Origin: CAYNKA01 sp964397655
GTDB taxonomy: Bacteria; Spirochaetota; Spirochaetia; DTKZ01
Direction: 5' to 3'
Assembly: GCA_964397655.1 (NCBI GenBank)
Contig: CAYNKA010000017.1
Coordinates: 9,119 to 73,118 of the forward strand
DNA: 64,000 nucleotides
The position numbers and the translations under genes are program-made. The notes beneath the pieces are model-generated. The model did no database searches and had not been told where the DNA came from. It was given only the letters and a program-made list of their open reading frames with translations. This document shows, in pieces, positions 25,480 to 35,141 of the stretch (the stretch's first letter is position 1; each line of letters begins with the position of its first letter).

Positions 25480-25770
25480 TCAACCGACCTTGTCGTAATC
25501 AGGATTCAGGATATCGAGCAATACGCCGACCGCCTTGTCCTTCTGGGTCAGATGTCGGAGAGCGGCGCCGCGGTACACGGTGTAGCGCAGATTCCGGCCT
25601 TCCTTGACCTTTCCGAGAAATCCTCCCTTTTCCAGGTCGGACAGGATCTTCCGCACCGCGCGTTCCGTGATCCCCGCGATCGACGAGATCCGTCTCGCGG
25701 TGATGGAAGGCTCCCTCGCTATGAGGCTCAGCACGACAGCATGATTCGTAATGAAAGTCCAACCGGCCAT
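25480..25770 (-). CDS. small winged-helix transcriptional regulator
   Basis: A 96-residue protein that is almost entirely a winged helix: helix 1 (TNHAVVLSLIAREP), helix-turn-helix (TARRISSIAGITERAVRKILSDLEKGGFL) and a wing (KVKEGRNLRYTVYRG). It resembles ArsR/MarR-like and 'helix-turn-helix, type 11' single-domain regulators. It has no metal or effector motif that I can see. ATG 25770 follows GAGGAG at three bases; the longer in-frame start at 25830 is unlikely. It is divergent from a 71-residue membrane protein, and the 178-base gap contains palindromes that may be its operator. Confidence 0.75.
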   Translation of the reverse strand: MAGWTFITNHAVVLSLIAREPSITARRISSIAGITERAVRKILSDLEKGGFLGKVKEGRNLRYTVYRGAALRHLTQKDKAVGVLLDILNPDYDKVG

Positions 25771-25892
25771 CGACTCCTCTTTTCCTTCATTTCGCCGGAA
25801 AATGATAACAGACACCGAAGGAACGATCAATGCCTCAATCCTCCGGACATGTCTCTGAATTAATTCTTATTAATTATACCAACATTTTAATA

Positions 25893-25910
25893 CATGAATT
25901 TGTTTTCATG
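25893..25910. promoter_or_regulatory. palindrome in AT-rich divergent control region
   Basis: CATGAA-TTTGTT-TTCATG is a perfect 6-bp dyad in the 25771-25948 gap; a second palindrome, ATTAAT-TCTT-ATTAAT, lies at 25859-25874. Both stand between the winged-helix gene and the gene at 25949, so they are candidate operators. Confidence 0.4.
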
Positions 25911-25948
25911 CTAATGTTGTATCAACGACGTTCACTAAGGAGTCAAAC

Positions 25949-26164
25949 ATGAACGATAACCGACAGGAACTCGACGCGAAGAAAAAGCAAGCCTACATCC
26001 TCATGATCATAGGCGGAATCCTTTTCGCTTTGGCGATCATCGTGCCGACGGAACAGGGTTCGAAGCAGCAGATGGTGAAGATAGGCGTAGGCCTCATCGG
26101 TCTCGTCCTCTTCTTCCTGGGATCCTACAGGAGGCCGCAGGCCAAGCAGCCGGTTAAGGAATGA
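25949..26164 (+). CDS. small two-helix membrane protein
   Basis: A 71-residue protein with a charged N-terminus (NDNRQELDAKKKQ), two hydrophobic segments (AYILMIIGGILFALAIIV and KIGVGLIGLVLFFLGSY) separated by a short polar loop (PTEQGSKQQM), and a basic C-terminus. AAGGAG eight bases before the ATG is a good ribosome site. I do not recognise a family. Its divergence from a small winged-helix regulator suggests it is that protein's target. A leaderless promoter for the next gene starts 40 bases downstream. Confidence 0.7.
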   Translation: MNDNRQELDAKKKQAYILMIIGGILFALAIIVPTEQGSKQQMVKIGVGLIGLVLFFLGSYRRPQAKQPVKE

Positions 26165-26204
26165 CGCTTTCCGGGCGGAAACATCCGTCCCGCTCCCGAA
26201 AAGA

Positions 26205-26233
26205 TTGACAAGGACCGTATTGGGCGCTATATC
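26205..26233 (+). promoter_or_regulatory. leaderless promoter for the aminotransferase
   Basis: TTGACA (26205-26210), 17-base spacer, TATATC (26228-26233). Only six bases separate the -10 from ATG 26240 and there is no Shine-Dalgarno, so the first transcribed base should be at or next to the start codon. Confidence 0.7.
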
Positions 26234-26239
26234 TTATCC

Positions 26240-27538
26240 ATGAACCAATTAGCCCAGGAACTCAATGCGGTCCTCAAAGACACTTCGGCCTACCGGCTCC
26301 TTTCCGAACTGGGGAGACGATTGTACTTCCCGAAAGGCATCATCGCCCAATCCGTCGAGGCGGGGAAGGCGGCGAAGCGCTTCAACGCGACCATCGGACT
26401 GTCCACGGAAAACGGGAAACCCATGATCTTGCCCTCGGTCGCGGCTTTCACGCCGGGACTTACTCCCGCGGAAGCGGTGTCCTATGCCCCGGTCACCGGA
26501 GACGCGGAGCTCAGGAAGCTCTGGAAGGACGAGATGCTGAAGAAGAATCCCGGGCTGACCGCGGAGGGTTGCTCTCTCCCCGTCGTGGTTCCGGGGCTCA
26601 CCGCCGGAATTTCCACGGTCGCGGACCTTTTCGTGAACAAGGACGACGTCGTTGTCATCCCGGACATGTTCTGGGACAACTATGAACTCATCTTCGGCGA
26701 CAGGCTGCAGGCGAAACTCGTGCCCTTCCCCTTCTTCACGGAAGCGGGAGGCCTCAACGTCGCCGCGATAGAGGACGCGATCCTGAAAAACGCGTCCAGG
26801 GGCAAGGTGATCCTCCTCCTCAACTTCCCCAACAACCCGGCCGGCTATTCCCCGAAAAAAAGCGAAACGAAGGCCGTCGCGGAAGCGATCCGCGCCTGTG
26901 CGGACAGGGGAATCGACATCCTCGTGATCTCCGACGACGCCTATTACGGGCTTTTCTACGAGGAAGGAACCGAGACGGAATCGCTCTTCTCGGTCATGAG
27001 TTCCCTTCACGAGCGCGTCCTCGCGGCGAAGGTCGACGGGTCCACCAAAGAGGATTACGTCTGGGGCTTCCGGGTCGCGTTTCTCACCTTCGGCTCCAAG
27101 GGTCTCCGCCAGGAGCATTACGAAGCGCTCAACGTCAAGGTCTCCGGGAACATCCGAACCGTCGTTTCCAGCTCATCCAGGCTGGCGCAGAGCATCATGA
27201 TCAAGGCCATGAAGTCCCCGACCTACCACGAGGAAAAACGGCAGAAGGCCGAAATCCTGAGGGGGCGTTACGCCGAAGTACGGAAGATCCTCAAGACCAG
27301 GACCTCCGGCAAGGCTCTCGAGGTCATTCCCTTCAACTCCGGATACTTCATGAGTTTCCGCTGCGAGGGGATCTCCGCGGAAAAGCTCAGGCAGAAACTC
27401 CTCGAGCGCGGGATTGGCACCATATCTCTTCAGGACAAATTCCTCAGGATCGCATTCGCGAGCATAGAGGCGTCGGGCATGAAGGAACTGTACGAGGAGA
27501 TCTTCCGAGCCGCGGACGAACTCGCCGGGACCCGCTAG
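26240..27538 (+). CDS. PLP-dependent aminotransferase, class I/II
   Basis: A 432-residue fold-type I aminotransferase. Features are YAPVTGDAELRKLW (N-terminal substrate region), NFPNNPAGYSP (the NxPxNPxG motif, with the pyridoxal-ring-binding Asn), VISDDAYYGLFY (Asp and Tyr contacting PLP) and SKGLRQ. The PLP lysine is most likely in DGSTKEDYVWGFRVAF, which also contains the substrate-carboxylate Arg. Family members act on aromatic, branched or other amino acids; the specificity is not readable. It starts from a leaderless promoter and its last four bases overlap the stop of the convergent histidine kinase gene, without any terminator between them. Confidence 0.88.
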   Translation: MNQLAQELNAVLKDTSAYRLLSELGRRLYFPKGIIAQSVEAGKAAKRFNATIGLSTENGKPMILPSVAAFTPGLTPAEAVSYAPVTGDAELRKLWKDEMLKKNPGLTAEGCSLPVVVPGLTAGISTVADLFVNKDDVVVIPDMFWDNYELIFGDRLQAKLVPFPFFTEAGGLNVAAIEDAILKNASRGKVILLLNFPNNPAGYSPKKSETKAVAEAIRACADRGIDILVISDDAYYGLFYEEGTETESLFSVMSSLHERVLAAKVDGSTKEDYVWGFRVAFLTFGSKGLRQEHYEALNVKVSGNIRTVVSSSSRLAQSIMIKAMKSPTYHEEKRQKAEILRGRYAEVRKILKTRTSGKALEVIPFNSGYFMSFRCEGISAEKLRQKLLERGIGTISLQDKFLRIAFASIEASGMKELYEEIFRAADELAGTR

Positions 27539-29031
27539 GGGACCGAAGGGGACGTCGCGGGAAACTCCAAGGTCACCGTCGTCCCCTTCCCCGGTTCGCT
27601 CTGCAAGGAGATGGACCCTCCGTGGAGGGTTATGATCGATTTGCAGATGTTGAGGCCGAGGCCGAACCCTTTTTCCTTCTTCGCTTCCCTGGACCGGTAA
27701 AAACGCTCGAAAACGTGGGGAATGTCCTCCGCGGATATCCCTATCCCCTGGTCCTCGATCCGGAAATGCACACGGTCCTGCGATGATTCCGTACGGATCC
27801 GGATGAGGGAATCCTCTCCGCTGTATTTGATCGAATTGTCAAGCAGGTTGAGCACGACCTGCCTGAGTTTGTGTCTGTCCCCCGAAATCCTCGCTCTTCC
27901 CGAGGCATTCAGCTCCACTCGTATCCTTTTCTGTTTCAGAACCGGCATCATATGCTCCGCGCATTCTTCGGCGAGAGCCGCGAGATCGACCCGATCGAGG
28001 TCCATGACCGCGGAGCCGTTCTCGTAATGCACGATGAGCAGCAGATTTTCGGTGACCCGGATGATCCTGTTCACCTCGTCGAGGTTGCTGGACAGGATCT
28101 CCTCGTATTCCTTGGCGGTCCGAACCCTTCGGAGCCCGGTTTCGAGCTCTCCCTTGAGGATGGAGAGCGGAGTCCTGAGCTGATGGCTTATGTCCTCCAC
28201 GAGCCGGGTCTGGTACTCGAAGGCTTGATCGATGCGATCGAGCATGGTGTTGAGGGTTTCGGCGAGGTCCCGTATCTCGTCGCTGGCCGAAGGAAGAGGT
28301 ACGCGGAGCTTCAGGTTCCGCTCGGAGATGCTCCTGGCCGCCGAGATGATGTCCTGCACGGGTTTGAAGGCCTGCTTCAGGAGATAGAGCTCGATGGAAA
28401 AGGCCAGGAAAAGAAGGATCGGGAGCGCGAGGAAGAAACCCCGGGCAAGGCTCGCGAGCGACGCGTTGACCGAGTCGCCGAGCGTTAACACCTCGACTAT
28501 CGCCGCGTCGATGTTCCTGAAGGCGACGACTGCATAGGCGTGCCTCACTTCGTGACTCCGTCTCGAGGTGCGATCCATGGACACCGTGCTCGTGAAAAAC
28601 CTGTCTTCCCCCGCGAGTTCGGCCAGAAAATACTCCGAGAGCCTCTCCGGGGAGAAGGTGGAGTTCGAGGACACGAGCGGTTTCCCGTTCATGTCGTAGA
28701 TGATCACCGTCGTCTTGTAAGGTTTCGGCTGGTCCTTTCGCTCGTCGAACCAGGAAAGCGCGGTCTTGAAAAAAGCCGGATCGTCGAGACTGCGCGTGAT
28801 CTCGGAGAGCGAAGGAGAGCCGTCCCTGCCGCGGTATTCCGAGGAGAGCACCGCGACGATCGAATCGACGGTCCCGAGGGCCTCGGTCTCGAGGAACGCA
28901 TCGAGGTTCTGGTAGAGCTGACGCGAGATGAATTGGTAGATCGAGATTCCCGAGACGACCCAAAGGACCACGTTGAGGAGCAGGGAGAGCAGTACGATCT
29001 TCCTCTTTACGGTGAAAGCGATCCCTTTCAT
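27535..29031 (-). CDS. sensor histidine kinase with HAMP domain
   Basis: A 498-residue kinase. A first membrane helix (KIVLLSLLLNVVLWVVSGISIY) leads to a periplasmic sensor domain of about 150 residues, then a second helix (FFLALPILLFLAFSIELYLL), HAMP (RSISERNLKLRVPLPSASDEI), HisKA with phospho-His in EDISHQLRTPLSILKGELE, and HATPase with NLLDNSIKYSGED, DQGIGIS and FGLGLNICKSIITLHGG. This is the CusS/BaeS-like layout. It overlaps the response-regulator gene by four bases (ATGA). The signal is not evident. Confidence 0.88.
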   Translation of the reverse strand: MKGIAFTVKRKIVLLSLLLNVVLWVVSGISIYQFISRQLYQNLDAFLETEALGTVDSIVAVLSSEYRGRDGSPSLSEITRSLDDPAFFKTALSWFDERKDQPKPYKTTVIIYDMNGKPLVSSNSTFSPERLSEYFLAELAGEDRFFTSTVSMDRTSRRSHEVRHAYAVVAFRNIDAAIVEVLTLGDSVNASLASLARGFFLALPILLFLAFSIELYLLKQAFKPVQDIISAARSISERNLKLRVPLPSASDEIRDLAETLNTMLDRIDQAFEYQTRLVEDISHQLRTPLSILKGELETGLRRVRTAKEYEEILSSNLDEVNRIIRVTENLLLIVHYENGSAVMDLDRVDLAALAEECAEHMMPVLKQKRIRVELNASGRARISGDRHKLRQVVLNLLDNSIKYSGEDSLIRIRTESSQDRVHFRIEDQGIGISAEDIPHVFERFYRSREAKKEKGFGLGLNICKSIITLHGGSISLQSEPGKGTTVTLEFPATSPSVP

Positions 29032-29696
29032 CCTTCCAGCGTATATCCTCTCCCCCGGACGGTCTTGATGAGCTTCTTGTCGAAACCGTAATCGATCTTC
29101 CCGCGGAGATAGTTGATGTACACGTCGATGACGTTGGTGAAGGTGTCGAATCGGATGTCCCAGACGTGTTCGGAAATCATGGTCCTGGTCACGATCCTGC
29201 CCTCGTTCCTCATGAGGTATTCGAGCAGGGCGTATTCCCGGTTGGAGAGCTGGATCTCCTTGTCGCCTCTCGTCACCCTCCGCGTGAGAAGGTCGAGGAC
29301 GAGGTCCGCTATGCGGAGCGAGGACGTCTTGTTCGGTTCGTTCTTTCTGAGAAGCGCCCGTATCCTCGCGAGAAACTCCTCGAAAGCGAAGGGCTTCGTC
29401 ATGTAGTCGTCCGCGCCCGAGTCGAGGCCCGCGACCTTGTCGAGAACGGTGTCCTTGGCCGTCAGCATGAGAATCGGAAGCGTGAAACCGCTCTTCCTGA
29501 GCTTTCCGCAGAAGGCGACGCCGTCCATTCCGGGCAACATGATGTCGAGGACGAGAAGATCGAAGACCGATCCGGAGATGAGCTCCCAAGCCTTCTCGGC
29601 GTCCGGGGCCATCTCCACGGCATACCCCTCTTCCTTCAGCCCCCTGCAGATGAACTGGGCGATCTTTTCTTCATCTTCCACGAGGAGCAAACGCAT
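29028..29696 (-). CDS. OmpR-family response regulator, CusR-like
   Basis: A 222-residue regulator with receiver (LLVEDEEKIAQFICRGL; phosphoacceptor Asp51 in LLVLDIMLPGMDG; Lys in YMTKPFAFEEFLARI) and winged helix (LSNREYALLEYLMRNEGRIVTRTMISEHVW, then TNVIDVYINYLRGKID and VRGRGYTLEG). This sequence type is CusR/CzcR-like, often metal or envelope stress. It forms a pair with the downstream kinase. A weak TAGTCT -10 ends six bases before the ATG and no Shine-Dalgarno is visible, so it may be another leaderless gene. Confidence 0.88.
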   Translation of the reverse strand: MRLLLVEDEEKIAQFICRGLKEEGYAVEMAPDAEKAWELISGSVFDLLVLDIMLPGMDGVAFCGKLRKSGFTLPILMLTAKDTVLDKVAGLDSGADDYMTKPFAFEEFLARIRALLRKNEPNKTSSLRIADLVLDLLTRRVTRGDKEIQLSNREYALLEYLMRNEGRIVTRTMISEHVWDIRFDTFTNVIDVYINYLRGKIDYGFDKKLIKTVRGRGYTLEG

Positions 29697-29720
29697 GAAG
29701 CAAGACTATCCGGTTTCTCC

Positions 29721-29752
29721 GAAAAAATCCAGGTCATCCGGTCAGATGACCT
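29721..29752 (-). terminator. terminator of yhcC
   Basis: On the minus strand AGGTCATC and GATGACCT form a perfect 8-bp stem with a six-base loop, and a GGATTTTTT run follows. The hairpin overlaps the yhcC stop codon. Confidence 0.65.
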
Positions 29753-30680
29753 CCCGCGCCTCGTCTGCCCGTCCGCAGAGACGCCCCTGGCGGGTGTCGC
29801 GGGCTTCGAGTTCCCGGCGAAGCAGGCCGAGAAAGCGGCTTTTGTCCGGGTAATTTCGAGGGTGGGCGAGCCTGGCCGCCGGAGTGTCGCAGGTGAGCCT
29901 CATGACGAGGGTATCGGGAGGAAGGCGTTCGAGCGCCTTCACGACATAGTCGAGATGCCGCTTCCAGCACGGGAGCGCGAGCTCGCCGTCCTCGAATTCG
30001 CCGAGAAGCGCGGTGCCGCGGGGCACGTGCAGATTGTGGATCTTGATCCCTTCCGGCTCGTATCTGCGCAGAAATTCCATCGTGGCGAGGATTTCCCTCT
30101 CCCCTTCTCCCGGAAGCCCGAAGATGAGGTGGACGGCGGTTTTGATTCCCCGTTCCTTGAGGAGTCGCGCCGCTGCGTCGAATTCCTCGATTCCGTGCCC
30201 CCTCCTGATGCGCCGCAGCGTTCCGTCGCTCGCCGATTGCAGGCCGAGCTCGACCCAGACGTCCCGGTCCCCGTTCCTGTATTCGGCGAGGAGGTTCGCC
30301 CGCTCCTCGTCCAGGCAGTCCGGACGCGTCGAGACGATGAGTTCGCGGAAATTCCCGAGGGAAAGCGCGCGGTCCCAGACCTTCCTGAGAGTATCCGGCG
30401 CGGCGTAGGTGTTCGAATAGGCCTGAAAGTAGAGCAGAAAGATCCTCGCGCCGTAACGGGTTTTGAGAAAATCGATCCCCTGGCTCACCTGCGACTCGAC
30501 GTCTTCGAGGGTTCCCAGGTAGGGGGATCTGGCGCCTGCCGGCTCGCAGAAGATGCAGCCGGGAGCGTCGCGGAAAGGGCCCCGATTCGGACAGGAAAAG
30601 CCCGCGTCGACGGCGACCCGGTAGGTCGTTTCGCCGTAACGTTCACGAAGATACTTCGAGTAGGAGGCGAATCTGTCCAT
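29742..30680 (-). CDS. radical SAM protein, YhcC/TIGR01212 type
   Basis: A 312-residue radical SAM enzyme. The cluster ligands lie in FSCPNRGPFRDAPGCIFC, where the first cysteine is separated by nine and the last by two residues, as in YhcC rather than the usual CxxxCxxC. QAYSNTYA, VGLQS-like VELGLQSASDGTL and HLIFGLPGEGE are further family motifs. The role in E. coli is unknown; it has been linked to tRNA or redox pathways. The start ATG 30680 has only a weak upstream site. It is monocistronic and divergent from the binding lipoprotein. Confidence 0.87.
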   Translation of the reverse strand: MDRFASYSKYLRERYGETTYRVAVDAGFSCPNRGPFRDAPGCIFCEPAGARSPYLGTLEDVESQVSQGIDFLKTRYGARIFLLYFQAYSNTYAAPDTLRKVWDRALSLGNFRELIVSTRPDCLDEERANLLAEYRNGDRDVWVELGLQSASDGTLRRIRRGHGIEEFDAAARLLKERGIKTAVHLIFGLPGEGEREILATMEFLRRYEPEGIKIHNLHVPRGTALLGEFEDGELALPCWKRHLDYVVKALERLPPDTLVMRLTCDTPAARLAHPRNYPDKSRFLGLLRRELEARDTRQGRLCGRADEAREVI

Positions 30681-30709
30681 AGCCGCATATTATCCGTTCG
30701 CGTCCGGGA

Positions 30710-30738
30710 TTGACAACCCGGAGAGTCTCGCCTAAATT
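30710..30738 (+). promoter_or_regulatory. leaderless promoter for the binding lipoprotein
   Basis: TTGACA (30710-30715), 17-base spacer, TAAATT (30733-30738), eight bases, ATG 30747. There is no Shine-Dalgarno. Confidence 0.65.
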
Positions 30739-30746
30739 CGGAATCC

Positions 30747-31982
30747 ATGAAACCCTCGCTGAAATCCGCTCTTTTGCTGATCGCAGCGTTTTCGAGCGGA
30801 TGCAGGATTCCCTCCCACACCAAGATCACGCTCGTGACCAACCGCACGGAACTCGTAGAATACTCAGAGGCTTTCAACGCCGCCCAGGAACATTACCAGG
30901 CTGAAATCCACTATAGGGAAAGGCCTTCGGATTCGGTCTCGAAGGAGGAGATTCCGCCGGATCTCGTGGTTTCCGACTGCATCACCGGGAAGACCCTCCT
31001 CGGCAAATTCCACACCCTGAACAACCTCCTGGATAAAAAAAACGTGACGAAGGACTCGTTCTACCCGGCACTGCTCGCCATGGGGCAGAAGGACAAACAG
31101 CAGATGCTCATACCTCTGTCCTTCGACCTGCCTCTCCTCATGTACGACAACCGTCTGATCGGAGAGGAGAACGGTCTCTTCTCGTTGGATTTGGACAAGA
31201 TCCGGGAAATCGGGGAAAAATACAACAAACAGGAGAACGGGAGAACGATCCAGATGGGATTCTCCCCGAGATGGGATCCGGCATTCCTCTATCACGCGAT
31301 CTCGATACTCGGGGCGGACTTCACGGAGGGATCGAACGGCCCCCTTTCGTGGAACGAGCGCGGCCTGAGGCAGGCGATGGCCTACATCGACGACTGGTCG
31401 GAAAAAACGAACGGCGGCGAAAACACGGAGACTTTTTTCGCCGAAAAATACCTCTACGATCCCCCTTATCGTTGGGCGTCCCTTGGCAGGGTGAAATTCG
31501 CCTACAGCAAGGCCTCGGATTTCTTTCTGCTTCCGGAAAACAGAAGACTCTCTCTGGATTTCCGCTGGGTTTCCCTCAAGGGCAGGATCACGGCCCTGGA
31601 ATGTGTCCTCTTCGCCGGCATTCCGCTCAAGGCCCGGAATCCGCGCGGGGCCGAGGCCTTCCTCCTCTGGCTCCTGGATCCAGGCACGCAAAAGAAGCTC
31701 CTCGAAGACGGAGCGAAGAAAACCGGCCGCAGTTTCGGGATCGCATCGGGCTTTTCGTCGATAAAAAAGGTGAACGAGAGGGAATTCCCCCGCCTCTACC
31801 CCCTCCTCGCCGGCCATACGCCGCCCGCGGACATCCTGGCCTTCCCCCCTCCGCTTCCGGGAAATTGGAAAGATCTCAAGGACGGACTTCTCATCCCGTG
31901 GATGACGAAGAAAACCGGCTCAGGCTCCATCGAGGACCTCGAAACCTTCTACAAGGCGTGGCTGCTCAAGCACACGGACTGA
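30747..31982 (+). CDS. extracellular solute-binding lipoprotein, sugar ABC type
   Basis: A 411-residue lipoprotein with the signal MKPSLKSALLLIAAFSSGC and acylated Cys19. The fold matches the family-1 (MalE/UgpB-like) binding proteins: a mature start KITLVTNRTELVEYSEAFN, a hinge-region LPLLMYDNRLI, and a late PRGAEAFLLWLLDPGTQKKLLED, the C-terminal helix typical of carbohydrate-binding members. No permease genes are adjacent; the next gene is an orphan ATPase with its own promoter. It is probably tethered to a membrane and serves a distant transporter. The ligand is unknown. Confidence 0.82.
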   Translation: MKPSLKSALLLIAAFSSGCRIPSHTKITLVTNRTELVEYSEAFNAAQEHYQAEIHYRERPSDSVSKEEIPPDLVVSDCITGKTLLGKFHTLNNLLDKKNVTKDSFYPALLAMGQKDKQQMLIPLSFDLPLLMYDNRLIGEENGLFSLDLDKIREIGEKYNKQENGRTIQMGFSPRWDPAFLYHAISILGADFTEGSNGPLSWNERGLRQAMAYIDDWSEKTNGGENTETFFAEKYLYDPPYRWASLGRVKFAYSKASDFFLLPENRRLSLDFRWVSLKGRITALECVLFAGIPLKARNPRGAEAFLLWLLDPGTQKKLLEDGAKKTGRSFGIASGFSSIKKVNEREFPRLYPLLAGHTPPADILAFPPPLPGNWKDLKDGLLIPWMTKKTGSGSIEDLETFYKAWLLKHTD

Positions 31983-32018
31983 ACCGGTTTCCATCGTAAT
32001 TCCCCTTCGAGGTTTCAA

Positions 32019-32047
32019 TTGACAACGGGGGTTTTGTAATTTACCAT
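32019..32047 (+). promoter_or_regulatory. promoter for the orphan ABC ATPase
   Basis: TTGACA (32019-32024), 17-base spacer, TACCAT (32042-32047). A short leader with AGGAGG precedes ATG 32081. Confidence 0.65.
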
Positions 32048-32080
32048 GGTATCCATAAAATAAATCCTCAGGAGGCTTTC

Positions 32081-33178
<1,098 letters not shown>

Positions 33179-33221
33179 TTCGACGTACCACTCGAGGGAA
33201 ACGATTTCCCTCCCTGTTTTT

Positions 33222-33253
33222 AGAGGCCGCCAGAAAATGGCGGCCTCTTTTTT
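33222..33253 (+). terminator. strong intrinsic terminator of the ABC ATPase
   Basis: An 11-bp perfect stem, AGAGGCCGCCA with TGGCGGCCTCT, a five-base GAAAA loop and six U. Confidence 0.92.
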
Positions 33254-33280
33254 CGCATCGGCGATATTCTCACTAAATAA

Positions 33281-33309
33281 TTGAAAAGCCGTCATTTATG
33301 GCCTATACT
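33281..33309 (+). promoter_or_regulatory. leaderless promoter for the MCP-like gene
   Basis: TTGAAA (33281-33286), 17-base spacer, TATACT (33304-33309), eight bases, ATG 33318, without a Shine-Dalgarno. Confidence 0.7.
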
Positions 33310-33317
33310 CGAACCAT

Positions 33318-35108
33318 ATGGACGCAACAACGGTCTTCATGCGAGACGAGATCATCGCAAAACTCAATACCCTCGTGAAGCATACCGAGGAAATCTACCT
33401 CACGCTGGCGAAGCAGTTTCCGGAACTGCTCAAGGAGATGGAGAAGAGCATCCAGAACTCCAACCAGTTCGTCGAAGATTTCAAGGGCGCCGGGAGCCGG
33501 TCTACGGCGGAAGGCGGCGCAAGCATAGACGCGACGATCCAGAGAACGCAGGCGATCATCGAGGACGCATCCAAAACCTTCCGGGAAATTCACGAGGAAG
33601 ACAGCCGCCTTTTCTCCACCATCGAGGAGGGCATCGGAAGGCTCACGGAGCTCGAGACCTACATTTCCCGGATCCATGAAGACTCGGAAGCCATGGAGAT
33701 AATCTCGCTCAACGCCATGACGGTGGCGCTCAAGGCCGGAAGCGCGGGGCGGGCATTCTCGTACATCACCGAAGAACTGAAGAGGCTCTCCACGAAAACG
33801 ATCGGTCTCACCGAAGATCTCACGCATCAGGGTAAATTCCTGCTCGACACCTTCGAACGCTTTCGCGGCAGGATGCAGGAAGTGAAGAATTTCCAGGAAA
33901 ATCTCTTCGCGGACATCGAAGGAAGGCTCAGGACGAGCTTCGAGGACCTCAGCAAGGGCATCGGTCAGCTCATCTCCGTCATCTCCGAATTCGTGGAAAA
34001 GGCGAAAGCGACCAAGGCGCCCCTGCTCAGGATCATGGAGGAAATACAGCTTCAGGACATCATCCGACAGTCCATCGACCATGTGATCATTTCTCTTCAG
34101 GAATTGCGGGAAATATCGGAGTCCGGAACTCAGGAGGAGCTTCTCGACGAACTCTCGTTCTTCCATTCTCTTCCGGATCTCTGCACGAGCCTGCTCGACG
34201 ACGTTCAGGAAAAACTGAAATCGAGCCTTTCCGTCTTCCACGAACAGGAAGAGACGGCGCGCAACATCATAGAAAACCTGGAAATCGAACGCCGGAATTT
34301 CCTCGAGAGCGTAACCAGGACGAAGGCCGGAAATTCGCTGTCCGACCTTTTCGCGAACGCCTCCGGCATCCTCAAGGAGCTGCTCGAGGACCTCGCCATT
34401 TCCATCAGGCACAAGGACGAAATAACCAGCGAGAGCAAGACCCTCACCAAACAGGTCCTCCAGATGGAAAAGACCTTCAAGACCTTCGAGACCATCGTGA
34501 GCAGATTCCATTCCGTGGACATCGCATCGAGGATCGAAGTGGCTAAGCAGGAGATATTGCGTAAGATGACGGGAACCGTGGAAGAGATGACGGCTCTCAC
34601 CGGACGGATAGAGAAGGACGTCGGCGATTCGCTCAACGCAACGAAGGAATTCATCAAGACGACGAACGCATCCATCCGTGATTATACGGACGTTTTCCAG
34701 GCTGAAGCGGAAATGATCAGGAAATTCGAGACCTCGATACGGGATTCCTACGAAACCCTGTTCCAGGCGAGGGAAACCATCGGGAGTTCGCTCTCCGGTT
34801 TCTCCGTTTTTACGGGGCAGTTCGTGTACCTCTTCACGGAAGGCAGGAAACAATTGGACGGCCTTTCCATCCTCCTCGAAGACATCGACAGGCTCAAGGA
34901 CAAGCTCAGGGAAATCAAGGAAAAGTCGGAAACGCAGATGAAGCCTCTCCTGGAAAATCTCGGAAAAACCGACTGGAACATCGAGAACAAAAAGCTCCAG
35001 AACATCATCAAGCGTTTCACGATCTTCACCCATAAAAAGACGGCGGGGAACATAGGAGGATTCGTCGTCGAGGACGGAGTTCCTCCAGGCGAAATCACGA
35101 TGTTCTGA
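33318..35108 (+). CDS. soluble MCP-like coiled-coil chemotaxis protein
   Basis: A 596-residue cytosolic protein, almost all helical, with no membrane helix. Residues about 126-160 read MEIISLNAMTVALKAGSAGR then AFSYITEELKRLS, a variant of the chemoreceptor tip hairpin (IxxIALNAAIEAARAGExGxxFxVVAxEVRxLA). A second, more diverged hairpin lies near 396-412 (VDIASRIEVAKQE). Residues 241-255 (EEIQLQDIIRQSIDH) contain D-x-x-x-Q, the spacing of the CheZ phosphatase residues. The next gene is cheD, which deamidates receptor glutamines. I infer a receptor-like or phosphatase-like part of a chemotaxis system with no sensory domain in the same chain. Confidence 0.72.
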   Translation: MDATTVFMRDEIIAKLNTLVKHTEEIYLTLAKQFPELLKEMEKSIQNSNQFVEDFKGAGSRSTAEGGASIDATIQRTQAIIEDASKTFREIHEEDSRLFSTIEEGIGRLTELETYISRIHEDSEAMEIISLNAMTVALKAGSAGRAFSYITEELKRLSTKTIGLTEDLTHQGKFLLDTFERFRGRMQEVKNFQENLFADIEGRLRTSFEDLSKGIGQLISVISEFVEKAKATKAPLLRIMEEIQLQDIIRQSIDHVIISLQELREISESGTQEELLDELSFFHSLPDLCTSLLDDVQEKLKSSLSVFHEQEETARNIIENLEIERRNFLESVTRTKAGNSLSDLFANASGILKELLEDLAISIRHKDEITSESKTLTKQVLQMEKTFKTFETIVSRFHSVDIASRIEVAKQEILRKMTGTVEEMTALTGRIEKDVGDSLNATKEFIKTTNASIRDYTDVFQAEAEMIRKFETSIRDSYETLFQARETIGSSLSGFSVFTGQFVYLFTEGRKQLDGLSILLEDIDRLKDKLREIKEKSETQMKPLLENLGKTDWNIENKKLQNIIKRFTIFTHKKTAGNIGGFVVEDGVPPGEITMF

Positions 35109-35141
35109 ATCGAGTCCGACGTCTTGTATTAGGAATTAAAA

